Positions 11,599-21,971 of a stretch of 64,000 bases of DNA are shown here, one piece after another (the first letter of the stretch is position 1; every line of letters starts with the position of its first letter). Source of the stretch: Prostheceraeus crozeri. Taxonomy: Eukaryota > Platyhelminthes > Polycladida > Euryleptidae. A program made the position numbers and the translations under genes. Below the pieces are notes generated by a model. That model was not told the DNA's origin. It saw only the letters and a list, made by a program, of their open reading frames with translations, and did no database searches. The stretch covers positions 62,001 through 126,000 of the forward strand of contig CAJQUW010011636.1 of assembly GCA_907163375.1 (NCBI GenBank). Reading direction: 5' to 3'.

Positions 11599-12700
11599 GT
11601 GAGGCTTGATTCATGAATATTGGTTTTCTGGGATTGATCAATCGTTCTCTAATGAATTACTCAGCATTCGTGTTGTTCCAACGTTAATTATTAGACCCCT
11701 TTAACCCTATTTGGACCGGTGAAATCCGTCTTTATATTCGGCCCATCTACCTATATCAGTCTATCAACCAACTATTATTAACTCGCCTATTAGCATAATG
11801 ATGTAGACAATCGTCAAACGCATATTGAATAATTTTAGGCACACGGTATCTTAAGGATGGAATGAGGAGTCGGATTATTGAGCAAATGGGGTACCCAGTT
11901 TCTTAGGTGAATTGTCTCCGCGTAAGGATGTGTTGCTGAGCAGTTTTCGACTTTGATTTTCGCCCATTCGTTTCTTGTCACTTGAATTGTTAGTGCGCTA
12001 ATAGGTTCTATCTTAGCCAGTTGCGATGAATGGCCAGCCGTTCGCATGCGTACATAATCCTCATTGAAATCGTTTTAATCAAGAATGCATTCGTAAAGTG
12101 ATGTCTAGCCATTCATCTTAGCACGAGCGATTTCCTTCTATTTCTGTTTCTACTGAAAGACCATTCACTAAGATCGATTTTCAAAATTAGACCAAACGCG
12201 CTCAAATGTTAATGTGTTAGTGAAGAAGCCTTTCGCACGCAAAAACCGTTTTAGCGACTCGTTCTTCAAATTTTGTCTGTGGAAGACTGTTTTGACATTT
12301 ATGTTAACTTTTGCATATATTCTCACATGAATGTCTACAAATTTTATGTTATGTCCCGCTATCTGCGGTAAGTCATAACATCAAGACTGGTGGACGATAT
12401 TTTCTTTATAAATAAACGACAATGTGATTTATGTATCGAACGAGAACGTAACTTAGATAAAAATAAATCAATTCGTTACCAATGTCAGCTGACTGCCAGT
12501 GTGACATTAATGTCAAGGATACCACACTCGCCCACTTTTTAAAGTTGATATCTATCTACCGACTTTACCTCAGTACACGTTTTGGAGAACCCACAGCATC
12601 AGCAACAGGAGATGGTAATACGGTGCCACTTCTATACCAGTCGAAGATGTTGTAGAGGTTCATGCTTTTGTACCTCGTTGTCTGCCCTGATCTTTAAATG
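11599..12700 (+). other. no gene recognised
   Basis: AT-rich. One acceptor-like TTTTAG at about 11838 is followed by 22 open codons, but these do not resemble catenin and end in a stop without a donor. Confidence 0.4.
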
Positions 12701-12873
12701 CATGATTCCTTCATCGATGCCATTCTTTGCCATCTTCATCCACTCCCCGAACTGATGGAGAATCGACAGAATCAGCCAGGTCTTTCTTCCAAATGTCAGT
12801 ATCATTCGTGAAATCTCTGTACCAAACAGGTTGAGTAGGTCTATTCAAAGAGTCTGATATTGAAGATGAATTA

Positions 12874-13560
12874 GTGACGGAAGTGATCATCATAACATTA
12901 AGATGTCTGATAATAAGATCAGAGAACAGGAATCCATCTACTTTACAGGATTGTGAAGACGTACGAAAGACTATGAAGATTACGAAAGACGTGTCATGGA
13001 AGCCGTACTTCCAATCCATTAGCATGCAGGCAGCTCAACGCATTGGTAGTCTCTATCGTACCAGCAGCTGTCTTCCACCACAAACTCTGCTATCTTTACA
13101 AGTCCATTATTCGTTTTCTGATGGAGTATTGATGGTATTGATTGAGTCTGATGGCGCCCCACAAAAGCATCTTAACCTCCTTGAACGGGTTGAGAAACGT
13201 GTCAAGAATCTCATGGGTGAAAAATTTGCTAACGGGTTGTAACCGCTCTCCGTCAGACGGGATGTTGCTTTACTCAGTCTCTTCTACATATTTCGACACT
13301 ATTTCGGTAGAAGCAGCTCTGCAGTAAAATGACTGCGTACTCAAACCTAAGATCTTCTACAGAAGCACACGCAGAGCTAATGCACTCACATGCTATCATG
13401 TGAGCTTAGAGCGCGCATGTACTGTAAGTCGCTCGAAAAGGTTTTCTGTTCGCACGGCACAGCTTTGGAATCACCTTCCCGAGACCACTTTCCCTGACCA
13501 ATACTATCTTGATACTTTCAAGAGGCTAATCAGATTAGAAGATCTGTTATGCTTTTATTT
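12874..13560 (+). mobile_element. LINE (CR1/Jockey-type) reverse transcriptase C-terminal relic
   Basis: The plus strand encodes, in pieces, the C-terminal end of a non-LTR reverse transcriptase. ITKDVSWKPYFQSISMQAAQ is followed by RIGSLYRTSSCLPPQTLLSL, the usual thumb segment (A.R.GSL.R....L.P). Then GAPQKHLNLLERVEKRVKNL matches the family's APQ..LDLLDRVQRRALRL. After a TAA at 13240 the same motif order continues with LSVRRDVALLSLFY (from 13248) and, in another frame from about 13430, VSRSKRFSVRTAQLWNHLPE and FKRLIRLEDLL. A premature stop and frame changes show it is dead. No 5' part or poly-A tail is identified. Confidence 0.7.
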
Positions 13561-14162
13561 ATTTAAAATGATACAACTTATTACTTTTTCATGGAACAAC
13601 CCCAAGCTTCGTTCATGCCTCCTTGCTGTGTTAGGGAATGAGATCGAAAACGACAATATTAGAGATGAAGAGGAATCGAACTATGAAGTCTAATCGAAAC
13701 ACTATTCCTATCAAAAAAATTTCAAGTGTTCGATTTGCAGTGAAAGAAGTACTCTGAATTATACTGACATCAATCGAATTTACTTAAATTGAGTGCAAGC
13801 TGCAAAAATTCCCTTGGTGAAATTAATTAACACAAATTCAGCACGTTAGTCATGGCAAACATTGGTGCAAAAGTAGGCCTACACACGATTAAGTTCGTTC
13901 ACTTACAATTGAAAAAATTTCAACAATAATGAGCACAAAATAAAGTAGGACTAGATTATCATGTTTTTATCAAAATTCTAAATTTTTTAGTCTGAACAGG
14001 ACCTTTGGCTATGCTTTTTTTATAAAATATAGTTTTTATACTTCCCAAGTCTGAATTGAGAGTTGGTGAGAGAGGCAATACATAATAAAAGTATATACTG
14101 ATTTATGATAAATTGATAACAAGTGCAGAATTCAGGTCTTTAACCAATTATTGTAATAGTCC
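13561..14162. other. no gene recognised
   Basis: AT-rich sequence between the LINE relic and the hAT element. No supported feature. Confidence 0.4.
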
Positions 14163-15770
14163 ATACAAACCAGGGATGCGGAGTCGGAGTCCCGTAGTAC
14201 TATCATTTTTGCAGGAGTCGGAGTCCTATCAAATGACAGGACTCTGGACTCCGGCCTATAACTAGACCCGAAATATAATACAAGCAAATTATTTATCCTC
14301 GTGCATATAGCTGTCACTGTCTTGATGTCAACTTTCTCTGTCAAACAAAAGTACAGAGACACTGCTGCATGCAAAGCTTGTAATAGTTGAGGGAATGAAC
14401 CGTGATAGTGAAAAAAGATTGTCTTTTCACTCGGTGATTTAATAGAGAAGACAAGTTCTCCTAGCCTCGATCACACCTACGCACCAAAGGATAGAGTAGG
14501 TATATTAGGTAGAGTGGTAACTCCGCATTTACTAAATCCCCAATGTGTATATACTTTCGATTTTATTAAATGAACTCAAGGGAGATACAGGTGGTATTGT
14601 TACCAAATGTGAGATATGCAAATTTTTGCAGTTTTGCAGAAATTACCACGGAATTGAGTGATCATGATTGTAATGCAGAAGGAATGATGGTATTTCACAG
14701 ATTCTCATGACACCCTTGGAGATTTAATGTTTGCTAAATTAGCAATTCGATGGGTTCCTATTACTTTCATGCTCAACCTCAAGAGTATTTTCTTAAGCGT
14801 GTCATATGCAACCTGCCACTTGCAGAGCAAAATCACAAAGACAATGATTTCAATTAACTTTGAAAGATGTAACTGGTTCCACATCACTATTCAGATTCTA
14901 GAAATGAAACATGAATTTAGTGAATCATAAAATCATGCCGGTGAATATTGAATTAGAAACTTGAAATTTCAGCCAAGAAAGCACGAATAATATCGTGACT
15001 TTTTCATGAAGACTTCCATCATAATGCCGCTCATGAAATTCCCATGACAATCGGCTTCATTTCCGCTTAGTTAGAATGCTTATTTTTATCAAATATTCAT
15101 TCCTTTTGATATCCAACTTGTTTTATTTTACTTATATAGGAGAGTCATCTCGGTAGTGTATAAATTGACAAATTTTGACTTTTTTCAAAAGTGCTCAAAT
15201 AATTTTTTGGACAACGGGAACGTAATCTCCGCAAAAAGCTGAATCTTTTGATATAAAAATTTTCAATGTATGCAGATACTTCTTTGAGTCGACACTCTAC
15301 GTATATATCCCTACTCTATGCACCAAAGGTCACATCAGAGACAAAAATGAAATACTAGCTTGTTTGAGAACATTACTTCTTACCCTCACGTTAATCGTGT
15401 GTGATGGCTCCTCCAAAGCGCATATCAAAATCGAAAGTGTACTCATATTTTTTGAGGAAGGTGGAGGAGTTTCCTGCCTGGTAGAGACTGGAGAAAAACC
15501 GTGTGAAGGAGACATCAACAAGATGAGAGGAGCCGAGTCGCATGCATCCAACTTAAAGCGACATTTGATAAACTTCCATCGAAAATGATTGATAATTGAT
15601 GCAACAATGATTACTAAAGATAGGTTCAGGTAAGCCTATAGTAAGCTATGATGTAGGTTGCCAGTTTATTTAAAAAAACTAGGATTTATGTACTTTTCAC
15701 CCGGAGTCCTATCAACCCTCGGAGTCGGAGTCCTATCAAAATGATAGGACTCCGCATCCCTAATACAAAC
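14163..15770. mobile_element. hAT element with exact 8-bp target duplication
   Basis: ATACAAAC at 14163-14170 and 15763-15770 is a perfect 8-bp target duplication, the hAT hallmark. The 1592-bp element between starts CAGGGATGCGGAGTCGGAGT and ends with the inverse ACTCCGCATCCCTA, where the last base differs from the expected G. Subterminal GGAGTC and GACTCC units repeat at both ends. Inside, 15364-15588 on the plus strand encodes a BED-finger-like remnant. No catalytic domain is present, so it is non-autonomous. The clean ends suggest fairly recent insertion. Confidence 0.8.
15364..15588 (+). pseudogene. BED zinc-finger remnant of hAT transposase
   Basis: The 74-codon frame contains FFEEGGGVSCLVETGEKPC followed by ESHASNLKRHLINFHRK. 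The pattern (aromatic, Cys region, then NLKRHL...H) is that of BED-type fingers at the N-terminus of hAT transposases. Only part of the expected Cys pair is present, and the rest of the transposase is missing. This is a leftover N-terminal exon inside a non-autonomous element. Confidence 0.5.
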
Positions 15771-15889
15771 AATTTTTGAACTTGGAGAATCAAGTGATTG
15801 TGATGATGAGCTTCATTTTGATTTGCCATATGATTACTCTGAATAATCATGACACCTACAAATATAATCATAAATTCAAATCCGCAATT

Positions 15890-16490
15890 AAGTATATTTT
15901 ATAAAATGTTTTTATGACAGACTAGTGGCATTCTTATGGGAGAGAATTGCAGTCCTCTTTTAGGTGATCTGTATTTACTACATTGGGAATATGTTTATGT
16001 GCGAAATTCACTGAAAAATAAGAGGATGAGACTAGTTAGACTTATCCATTGCTTCTAGATAAATTGACGACCTTTGTTCAATTAGTTATAAACATTTTAG
16101 CTAGATTATAAAGCATATTTACCCTGGTATTTTGGAGGCGAGCAGACAAAGAGGTTGAATATTTAGATGTTAAATTGAGCATAGCTAATGAGGGTTTACA
16201 AACTTTTTGTGCATCATAAAGTAGACGATTTTAACTTAGCTATTACAATCCTAGCATTCTCTCTCAGAAAATCCCTTAGAAAATGGATAGCCAAGTATTT
16301 AACGAACAACTTATAAGATATGGTCGAATTTGTTCATCTCTTGAGGATTTCGTGAAAAAGCTTCCTCGACCTTCAGATTATTAGTAGCTAGAGGCTATAA
16401 TAAAGATTCTCTAATCAATAGTGCAGAAAGATTTCTACACAAGCATAAAGAGCTACTTTTGAAATATATTTAGCTAGACAATTTTGTAAA
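15890..16490 (+). mobile_element. Penelope-like reverse transcriptase fossil
   Basis: Conceptual reading gives, in pieces, a GIPMG-type motif (here SGILMGENCSPLLGDLYL), an IDDL motif near 16060, YLDVKLSI near 16160 and RYGRICSSLEDFVKKL near 16320, in the order seen in Penelope-like reverse transcriptases. The copy is old, with many breaks, and no terminal repeats are identified. Confidence 0.55.
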
Positions 16491-16822
16491 TTTAGTTTTC
16501 TAACCAAACAATCAGATTTTATTTTTGGCCGATTTGGAAATAGAGCCAATTTTGATTAACCGACTTTTGACTTTATGGAAGCTGTGCAGGGCCCCGCTCA
16601 GATAGGTTTGAGTGTTCAGGAATTGGAGCCGAAGCACGAATCTTACCTGAGTTCCTGCTCATGACTTCCTAGTTGGTATAGAGAACGCATAACCAGTCCT
16701 TTTAAGGACTAATTTCATTATTTTTTAATGTATTACATTATTCATTAGCACTTATTCGCAGTTTACTCATTTATTTTGTATAGGTTTCTTATGAATTCTT
16801 ACTTTGCTCATTTATTCTTAAT
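16491..16822. other. no gene recognised
   Basis: AT-rich. No supported feature. Confidence 0.35.
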
Positions 16823-17149
16823 CAGGGTTCACGCGGCCCTTGAAAACCCTTGAATTTTGATGAAGACATCAATTTAAATATTTTTATTAAAATTTTTATA
16901 TTAAATTAATATATTTTCTTTATTTTTATGTTAAAAAATTTATTAAATATCGATTAAATATTTACATGTTAACATATTGAAAAAGGTCGACATATCATGT
17001 AACATGTCATCCACTGAATGTGCTGAAAAGGTAGAAAAGAATGCCGATTTGACCTTGGTGTCGAAATCAAATACTATCCGACGAAGAGCCAGCGAGAAAA
17101 AGGAGGTCTCTTCTATCATCGTCGAACTCAATAAACTTAAATCTGTGTG
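16823..17149 (+). mobile_element. hAT-like relic end with a 48-codon frame
   Basis: The left boundary CAGGGTTCACGCGGCCC followed by CTTGAAAACCCTTGAATTTT is a typical hAT-type terminus. A short frame from ATG 17000 (MSSTECAEKVEKNADLTLVS) continues SNTIRRRASEKKEVSS and stops at 17149. By eye this resembles the charged coiled segment of animal hAT-related proteins. The opposite terminus is not found; a second CCCTTGAATTTTT stretch at 17709 has the same orientation and so is not the inverse end. Confidence 0.35.
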
Positions 17150-18604
17150 ATTCACGATTACTTAGCTTTCGTCTGATTGGTAATTATTTACAAGCCATAT
17201 TTTGTTATCTATCAAAGTTGTTACGAATTTAATCACAACTTTTTTTTTTGTTTTGCTCATGAAAATTGTTTTTGTGAAAATGTATCTGTTACAACTGAGA
17301 TATTTTTTACACAATCATTCACATACGTACTAACACTTGCATAAGTCAAAATAGTTTTCTCATTTGAGTGCAGGAACTATACACGTATATGCCCCCTACA
17401 TATTATACAATTCTGTAGGTATTTTGTGTTCTAAGTTGGCAACTAACACGATAACACATTTTGCTCTATTGATCTATAATTGTCCCATATGTTACCTGTT
17501 ACCGTCAAGTCGGCTACGACGTCTAACCAGCATGACACATCTTCTGTCGCAGCGACCATTGGCTGCCTCATAGATCTTCAAATGAATGTTCAAGTAAATA
17601 ACATATATTTCAATTGATTTTCTACTCATTTTGAAATTTAGAAATAATCTATTTAATCATGTAGAATGTATTTCAGCACTTACATATAAGAAATCTCAAA
17701 TTTACGTGACCCTTGAATTTTTTGTTCGAAACAATGTTTTTTATAATAACTTTATTTAATGCTTTTTTTTGCTCATTCTTCGTACAATTTCAATATTCGA
17801 TTATGATCTTATTTCGTTGATGATTGTCAGGCATGCAGAGAAAATGTACCTGAGTGGTGGATTTCGATGGGTTTTTTCTGGTCAAAACAGGTACTGTCAG
17901 GAATGTCTGACTAATTCTTTCTAGATTTGGCTACTGCTTGAGCCATTTTGACCACACTATTAATAAATTAAAATATGCTGTTGTCTTGGAATGTGTTTTA
18001 TAAAGTGGTCTGTGAATATTTTTATCAATTATAACATAGATATAACTTCGGGATGATGGATTTTTTTGGATGAATCTTAAAAATGCTTTGAATTGCAATA
18101 TCAGAAAATGGCGTGAATATCGTGGCTAAGTTTCAAACCCATCACAACCTCAAAAACCTAGAACTTATCATAGGAATGATTTTCACCAATCTTTCCTACA
18201 ATGACAGCTGTCTGAAGTTTTCCTCTTTCGCTTGAAAGTTTGTGTCAGTAATTTGTATTAATTTGCAATTGTACAGTATATCGATGCTTGCTCTATGGTC
18301 TCCATTTCACTCTTGATAGCATAATTCGGGCCCTCCCGTAAAAATTCTGACTGCGCCGCTGGATCACACCAATTAATAAAAGTCATTGTTTTTTTAGTTC
18401 TCTCGAAAGCAGACCAATGGCTGCTACAATGACTTAGTTGAATCGAAAATGGCGAAGTTATGCGGACCCAACTGAAATCAACAAGCGCAATTCCGTCTTC
18501 TAGATGATTGACAAAAATTAAAATAGGCAAATTTTCGGATGTCTAATTTACTATCAACACAATTGGTTGCTAATACTAACAGTGCAGAATTGGAAGTCAC
18601 AACT
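17150..18604. other. no gene recognised; one transposon-end-like patch
   Basis: Mostly AT-rich. At 18327-18361 the minus strand reads CAGCGGCGCAGTCAG then AATTTTTACGGGAGGGCCC, like the CAGNGGCGTAGCCAG ends of common invertebrate DNA transposons, without a detectable partner. No histone stem-loop or AATAAA on the minus strand serves the H2B gene that ends at 18605. Confidence 0.4.
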
Positions 18605-18970
18605 TCACTTGGAGCCGGTATACTTTGTTACGGCTTTCGTGCCTTCACTGACAGCGTGCTTGGCAAGTTCACCGGGCAGCAAAAGGCGAACAGCAGTTTG
18701 AATCTCCCGACTGGACACAGTGGATTTCTTGTTGTAGTGGGATAATTTGCCTGCCTCATTGGCTATCCGTTCAAAAATGTCGTTTACGAAGCTGTTCATG
18801 ATAGACATGGCCTTGCTAGAGATGCCAGTATCGGGATGAACTTGTCGAAGCACTTTGTAGATGTAGATTGCGTAACTCTCCCTGCGTTTGCGTTTCCTCT
18901 TCTTGTCAGTTTTCGGAGTTTTAGGCTTACTAGCCTTCTTTGCTGCTTTTCCAGATACTTTTGGCGCCAT
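18605..18970 (-). CDS. H2B: histone H2B (divergent copy)
   Basis: A 121-codon intronless gene for core histone H2B, which pairs with H2A in the nucleosome. The N-terminal tail is basic ([15 protein letters not shown], then KKRKRKRR). The histone fold begins at [20 protein letters not shown] and the C-terminal helix ends AVTKYTGSK, with K116 equivalent to the ubiquitylated lysine 120. Length is normal. It differs at eight positions (13, 16, 18, 30, 73, 74, 75, 77) from the two H2B copies at 38 and 58 kb, notably AGKLSHYN for SSRLAHYN. It is head-to-head with H2A across 199 bp. No stem-loop of the GGCCCTTTTAAGGGCC type follows the stop within 150 nt, unlike every other histone gene here. It may be a replication-independent or specialised H2B. 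Confidence 0.95.
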   Translation of the reverse strand: MAPKVSGKAAKKASKPKTPKTDKKRKRKRRESYAIYIYKVLRQVHPDTGISSKAMSIMNSFVNDIFERIANEAGKLSHYNKKSTVSSREIQTAVRLLLPGELAKHAVSEGTKAVTKYTGSK

Positions 18971-19169
18971 GAGTGCTTCTTATTCAACGACGTCAATTCA
19001 GCTTCTCTGCTATTGTTTCTACAGTATGATTCTGTTTCAAAAGCGTTTCCATTCGCATGAATGATATTTTCATGACGTCACAAAAGGGTAATCGATGTGT
19101 ATAATGAGGTAAGAAACCGTCTCTTTTATATCTAAACGGCACATTTTCGGATATCCACACTGTTCAATT
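18971..19169. promoter_or_regulatory. bidirectional H2B/H2A promoter
   Basis: This 199-bp intergenic stretch drives both genes. A perfect CRE, TGACGTCA, lies at 19073-19080 and a second CRE-like ACGACGTCA at 18987-18995 near the H2B start. An octamer-like ATTCGCAT is at 19051-19058. A TATA-like TTTATATC at 19125-19132 lies 38 bp upstream of the H2A ATG. No clear TATA box faces H2B. Confidence 0.7.
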
Positions 19170-19547
19170 ATGTCTGGTCGCGGCAAAAGTGGTAAATCTC
19201 GAGCTAAGGCAAAGAGCCGTTCAGCGCGTGCTGGACTTCAATTTCCCGTTGGTCGTATTCATCGACTTCTGAGGAAGGGCAATTACGCCGAGCGCGTAGG
19301 AGCCGGTGCACCTGTTTATCTTGCAGCTGTGCTTGAATATCTTGCCGCCGAAGTGTTGGAATTGGCAGGTAACGCCGCACGTGACAATCATCGTACCAGA
19401 ATCATCCCCCGTCATCTGCAACTGGCCATCCGCAACGACGAGGAATTGAACAGACTACTCAGTGGTGTCACGATCGCACAGGGTGGTGTGCTGCCCAACA
19501 TCCAAGCCGTTCTGTTGCCCAAGAAAGGCAAAGCTAAAGCCCAGTAA
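19170..19547 (+). CDS. H2A: histone H2A
   Basis: A 125-codon intronless gene for canonical H2A. It starts [20 protein letters not shown], then carries [20 protein letters not shown] and the core fold. The acidic patch is intact (E56, E61, E64, D90, E91, E92 counting Met). The C-terminus [20 protein letters not shown] has no SQ(E/D)Y motif, so it is not H2A.X, and no macro or H2A.Z features are present. The segment N73-H74-R75-T76 replaces the nearly universal NKKT. The stop is followed 30 nt later by a perfect histone stem-loop, so expression should be coupled to S phase. Confidence 0.97.
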   Translation: MSGRGKSGKSRAKAKSRSARAGLQFPVGRIHRLLRKGNYAERVGAGAPVYLAAVLEYLAAEVLELAGNAARDNHRTRIIPRHLQLAIRNDEELNRLLSGVTIAQGGVLPNIQAVLLPKKGKAKAQ

Positions 19548-19577
19548 CTGGCTTTCAAGTCGCGTGAACGCTTAAAC

Positions 19578-19593
19578 GGCCCTTTTAAGGGCC
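19578..19593 (+). terminator. histone 3' stem-loop of H2A
   Basis: GGCCCTTTTAAGGGCC fits the 6-bp stem, 4-nt loop consensus bound by SLBP, preceded by AAAC and followed by ACAA as usual. It starts 31 nt after the last base of the TAA stop. No obvious purine-rich HDE follows. Confidence 0.95.
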
Positions 19594-19639
19594 ACAACTC
19601 TTGTTTCTGCTCCTTCCAACGAAATGTGTACATATCATA

Positions 19640-20460
19640 CTGCTAATTTTGATTCCAGTACCGGGATGGTGGCCATAATCTTACGATTCGACATGTATAT
19701 CGAAGTGCACGGCAATTTATTTTCATACACCTCGGTATATTCGCGCTAACTACCTGAATGCACCGCGTCGTCGAGCATACAGCGATTTAAAATGCATTTT
19801 TTTAAAAAATGCAAAAACATTTGACTCGTTAATATCCGCAAAGAAAATTTTTACATTGCGAAAATTTTAGTTAATTAAGACCATTACATAAGGGCACTCG
19901 CTCATCTGTGCAGACACCTTAAACAATATAAATTTAAACCGATTTTTAGGTTGATGTTGACAGGGACAATGATAGTGCAAATCTGTTAGACCACGTGAAG
20001 TGTTTTATACAGTTGCGCTGATCAGCCAAGCTGAGATGAAACACAAACAGATTTTTTGCTAACAGAATTTTGCTAAACGCAACCTGATAGGCCCTTATTA
20101 ATATCATTCTCAAATTCAGGCTTGGTACATCTTAAGTCACCCTTGTATGCTGATGATAAATTGTTCTTACCACAAATATTACTTGTTATCTTACGTTTTC
20201 TATCGAAATCAACACGGCCCGTTCCCATATTATACATTTCTTCTGCATAACTGAGCTGCCATCTACGATAGCTCTAAATCGAAAGCCGCAAGTAGTGAAA
20301 TAAGAAGCAACGCACTAAAGCTCACACATTATATTGGGATGCGACATGCTTGCATTTCTATCACACATGTGCTCATACCTACTGCGGATTTCTATTCGTA
20401 GGTGACTCGGGTTAGTATAGTTTTCTTTTTGACTTAATGCTGGTTGTCGCTCTCGGGTGC
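19640..20460. other. no gene recognised
   Basis: AT-rich. A short PLYADDKLFLP frame near 20148 recalls the YADD motif of LINE reverse transcriptases but has no supporting context. Confidence 0.35.
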
Positions 20461-20461
20461 A

Positions 20462-20522
20462 ATCCGATAGGTTCCCCGGTCTAGCTGGTAGGATGCACTC
20501 ACCGCGGAAAGCGTCTAAGAAA
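20462..20522 (+). repeat. tRNA-Glu-like SINE head or tRNA fossil
   Basis: TCCCCGGTCTAGCTGGTAGG, then ATGCACTCACCGCGG, resembles the 5' half of tRNA-Glu (GGTCTAGTGGTTAGGAT...CTCACCGCCGCGG), including an A-box-like stretch. No T-arm or B box follows, so it is not a functional tRNA. Confidence 0.3.
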
Positions 20523-21895
20523 TTGACAGCCTGTTCCGTACTGTGTTCCTGCGGATGCCGAAACATCTTGACGCAACATCCGACTGATACTAGTTAATTG
20601 CCTTGTAACTGGTAGAGGGTTCTTTGATATGCTGTTTATTTGGATAATCAAATAGGAAGCTACATGAATATTCGTGGAATATTTACTGCTATGGTGAAAA
20701 TAGAGTAGACCATAAATTTAAGATATGCTTGAAAAATAGTCTCATGTTGTGCTTCATGGCATCATTGACTATCAGAACACTTACCGAGATCAGTGTTTCT
20801 TAACGTTAAATGTCGTGTTGCCCAAATGTTGCTCAATCAAGAATTCTCGACCAGATTTTTTAATCAAATATGTTCACAAATTGAATATTATAAGTCTATA
20901 ACCATGAAATGAAGTATATCGATATACTTACACCAGAAAAGTATCGCACAAGTATTAAAATCCTTACGAACATAGGAATCTATTTGTATCTCTTTGGCAG
21001 AGCACACACTATTAACACAGGCTGCCGTTTTGTTAAACTTGAAAAGTGCAACAGGTAATGTCACGAATAAGTGTGTTCTTTCAGTAATAATATTCTTTGC
21101 AAAAATATTAGCCGTGAAGACAAATACAACAAACTGCTCGAGTCTCGATGACTGGTTCAAATTCCGTCGAAGCAAACAACCGTGTTCAATATCCAACTAA
21201 CTCAGTTTTTTTGATTGTGTCAAATAAATTCTGATCAAATAATCGTCTCATTTCAAGCACTGGCATCCGTCTTACCCTTTCTTATCATATGCACCTCCAA
21301 AAGTCAGGCCCACCTTGAGACAGAGTTGGAAATGGGTCACAAAATCACGTCATGTTTTTCCGAAAAGTTAGTATGTCAGACTTCGTTGACCTACTTCCAA
21401 CCAGTTTGACCCATGATAAATTTCACAATATCAAAAACAGTAAACTTCATGTATTCGAATTCTTATCATTCATGAAAAATGATTGAGTCAATGTCACTGG
21501 AAGGGGTGATGAAACACAGCCATGCGGCACTATTGACTTTCACACGCCGCATACAGTTTCGAAAGGGAGCAGAATCCATACAAATTAAAGGCTCAAAAAC
21601 AATTGCTGCTGCCTACTGAGAGATGTTGGTTGGTTGGTGGTGGTAAGTTGTTTGAGCATGATGTTCGACGTGATCGTACACTGCTGTCACCTGTAACTAT
21701 AGATGCCTTAACTGTGTGCAACGAAGCGATGAACAATGTGTTTATTTGACGAATGGATCCTACCGAGTAGAATTTTGCTTCATAAATTTTACGAATGTTT
21801 TGATTTTGTTGATGTCCCGATGCAAATAAACTTGTGGAGCAGGGTAAGATCAGAACTAAACATTTCAAACAGAAATTGCAATCAATAATATATAG
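20523..21895. other. no gene recognised
   Basis: AT-rich. Open frames of 60-100 codons on both strands show no recognisable similarity. Confidence 0.4.
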
Positions 21896-21901
21896 TATAT
21901 C

Positions 21902-21938
<37 letters not shown>

Positions 21939-21971
21939 TAATATATATAGTAATATATATATATATATATA
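21896..21971. repeat. (AT)n microsatellite
   Basis: An alternating AT tract interrupted by AAGTA and AGTA units, about 75 bp. Confidence 0.9.

Noticed and set aside
11839-11906. Acceptor-preceded open stretch as the next catenin exon
   Set aside because: The peptide does not resemble the expected helix and ends in a stop without a donor.
20140-20210. YADD-like reverse transcriptase motif
   Set aside because: A four-residue motif in a short frame without flanking LINE motifs is expected by chance.
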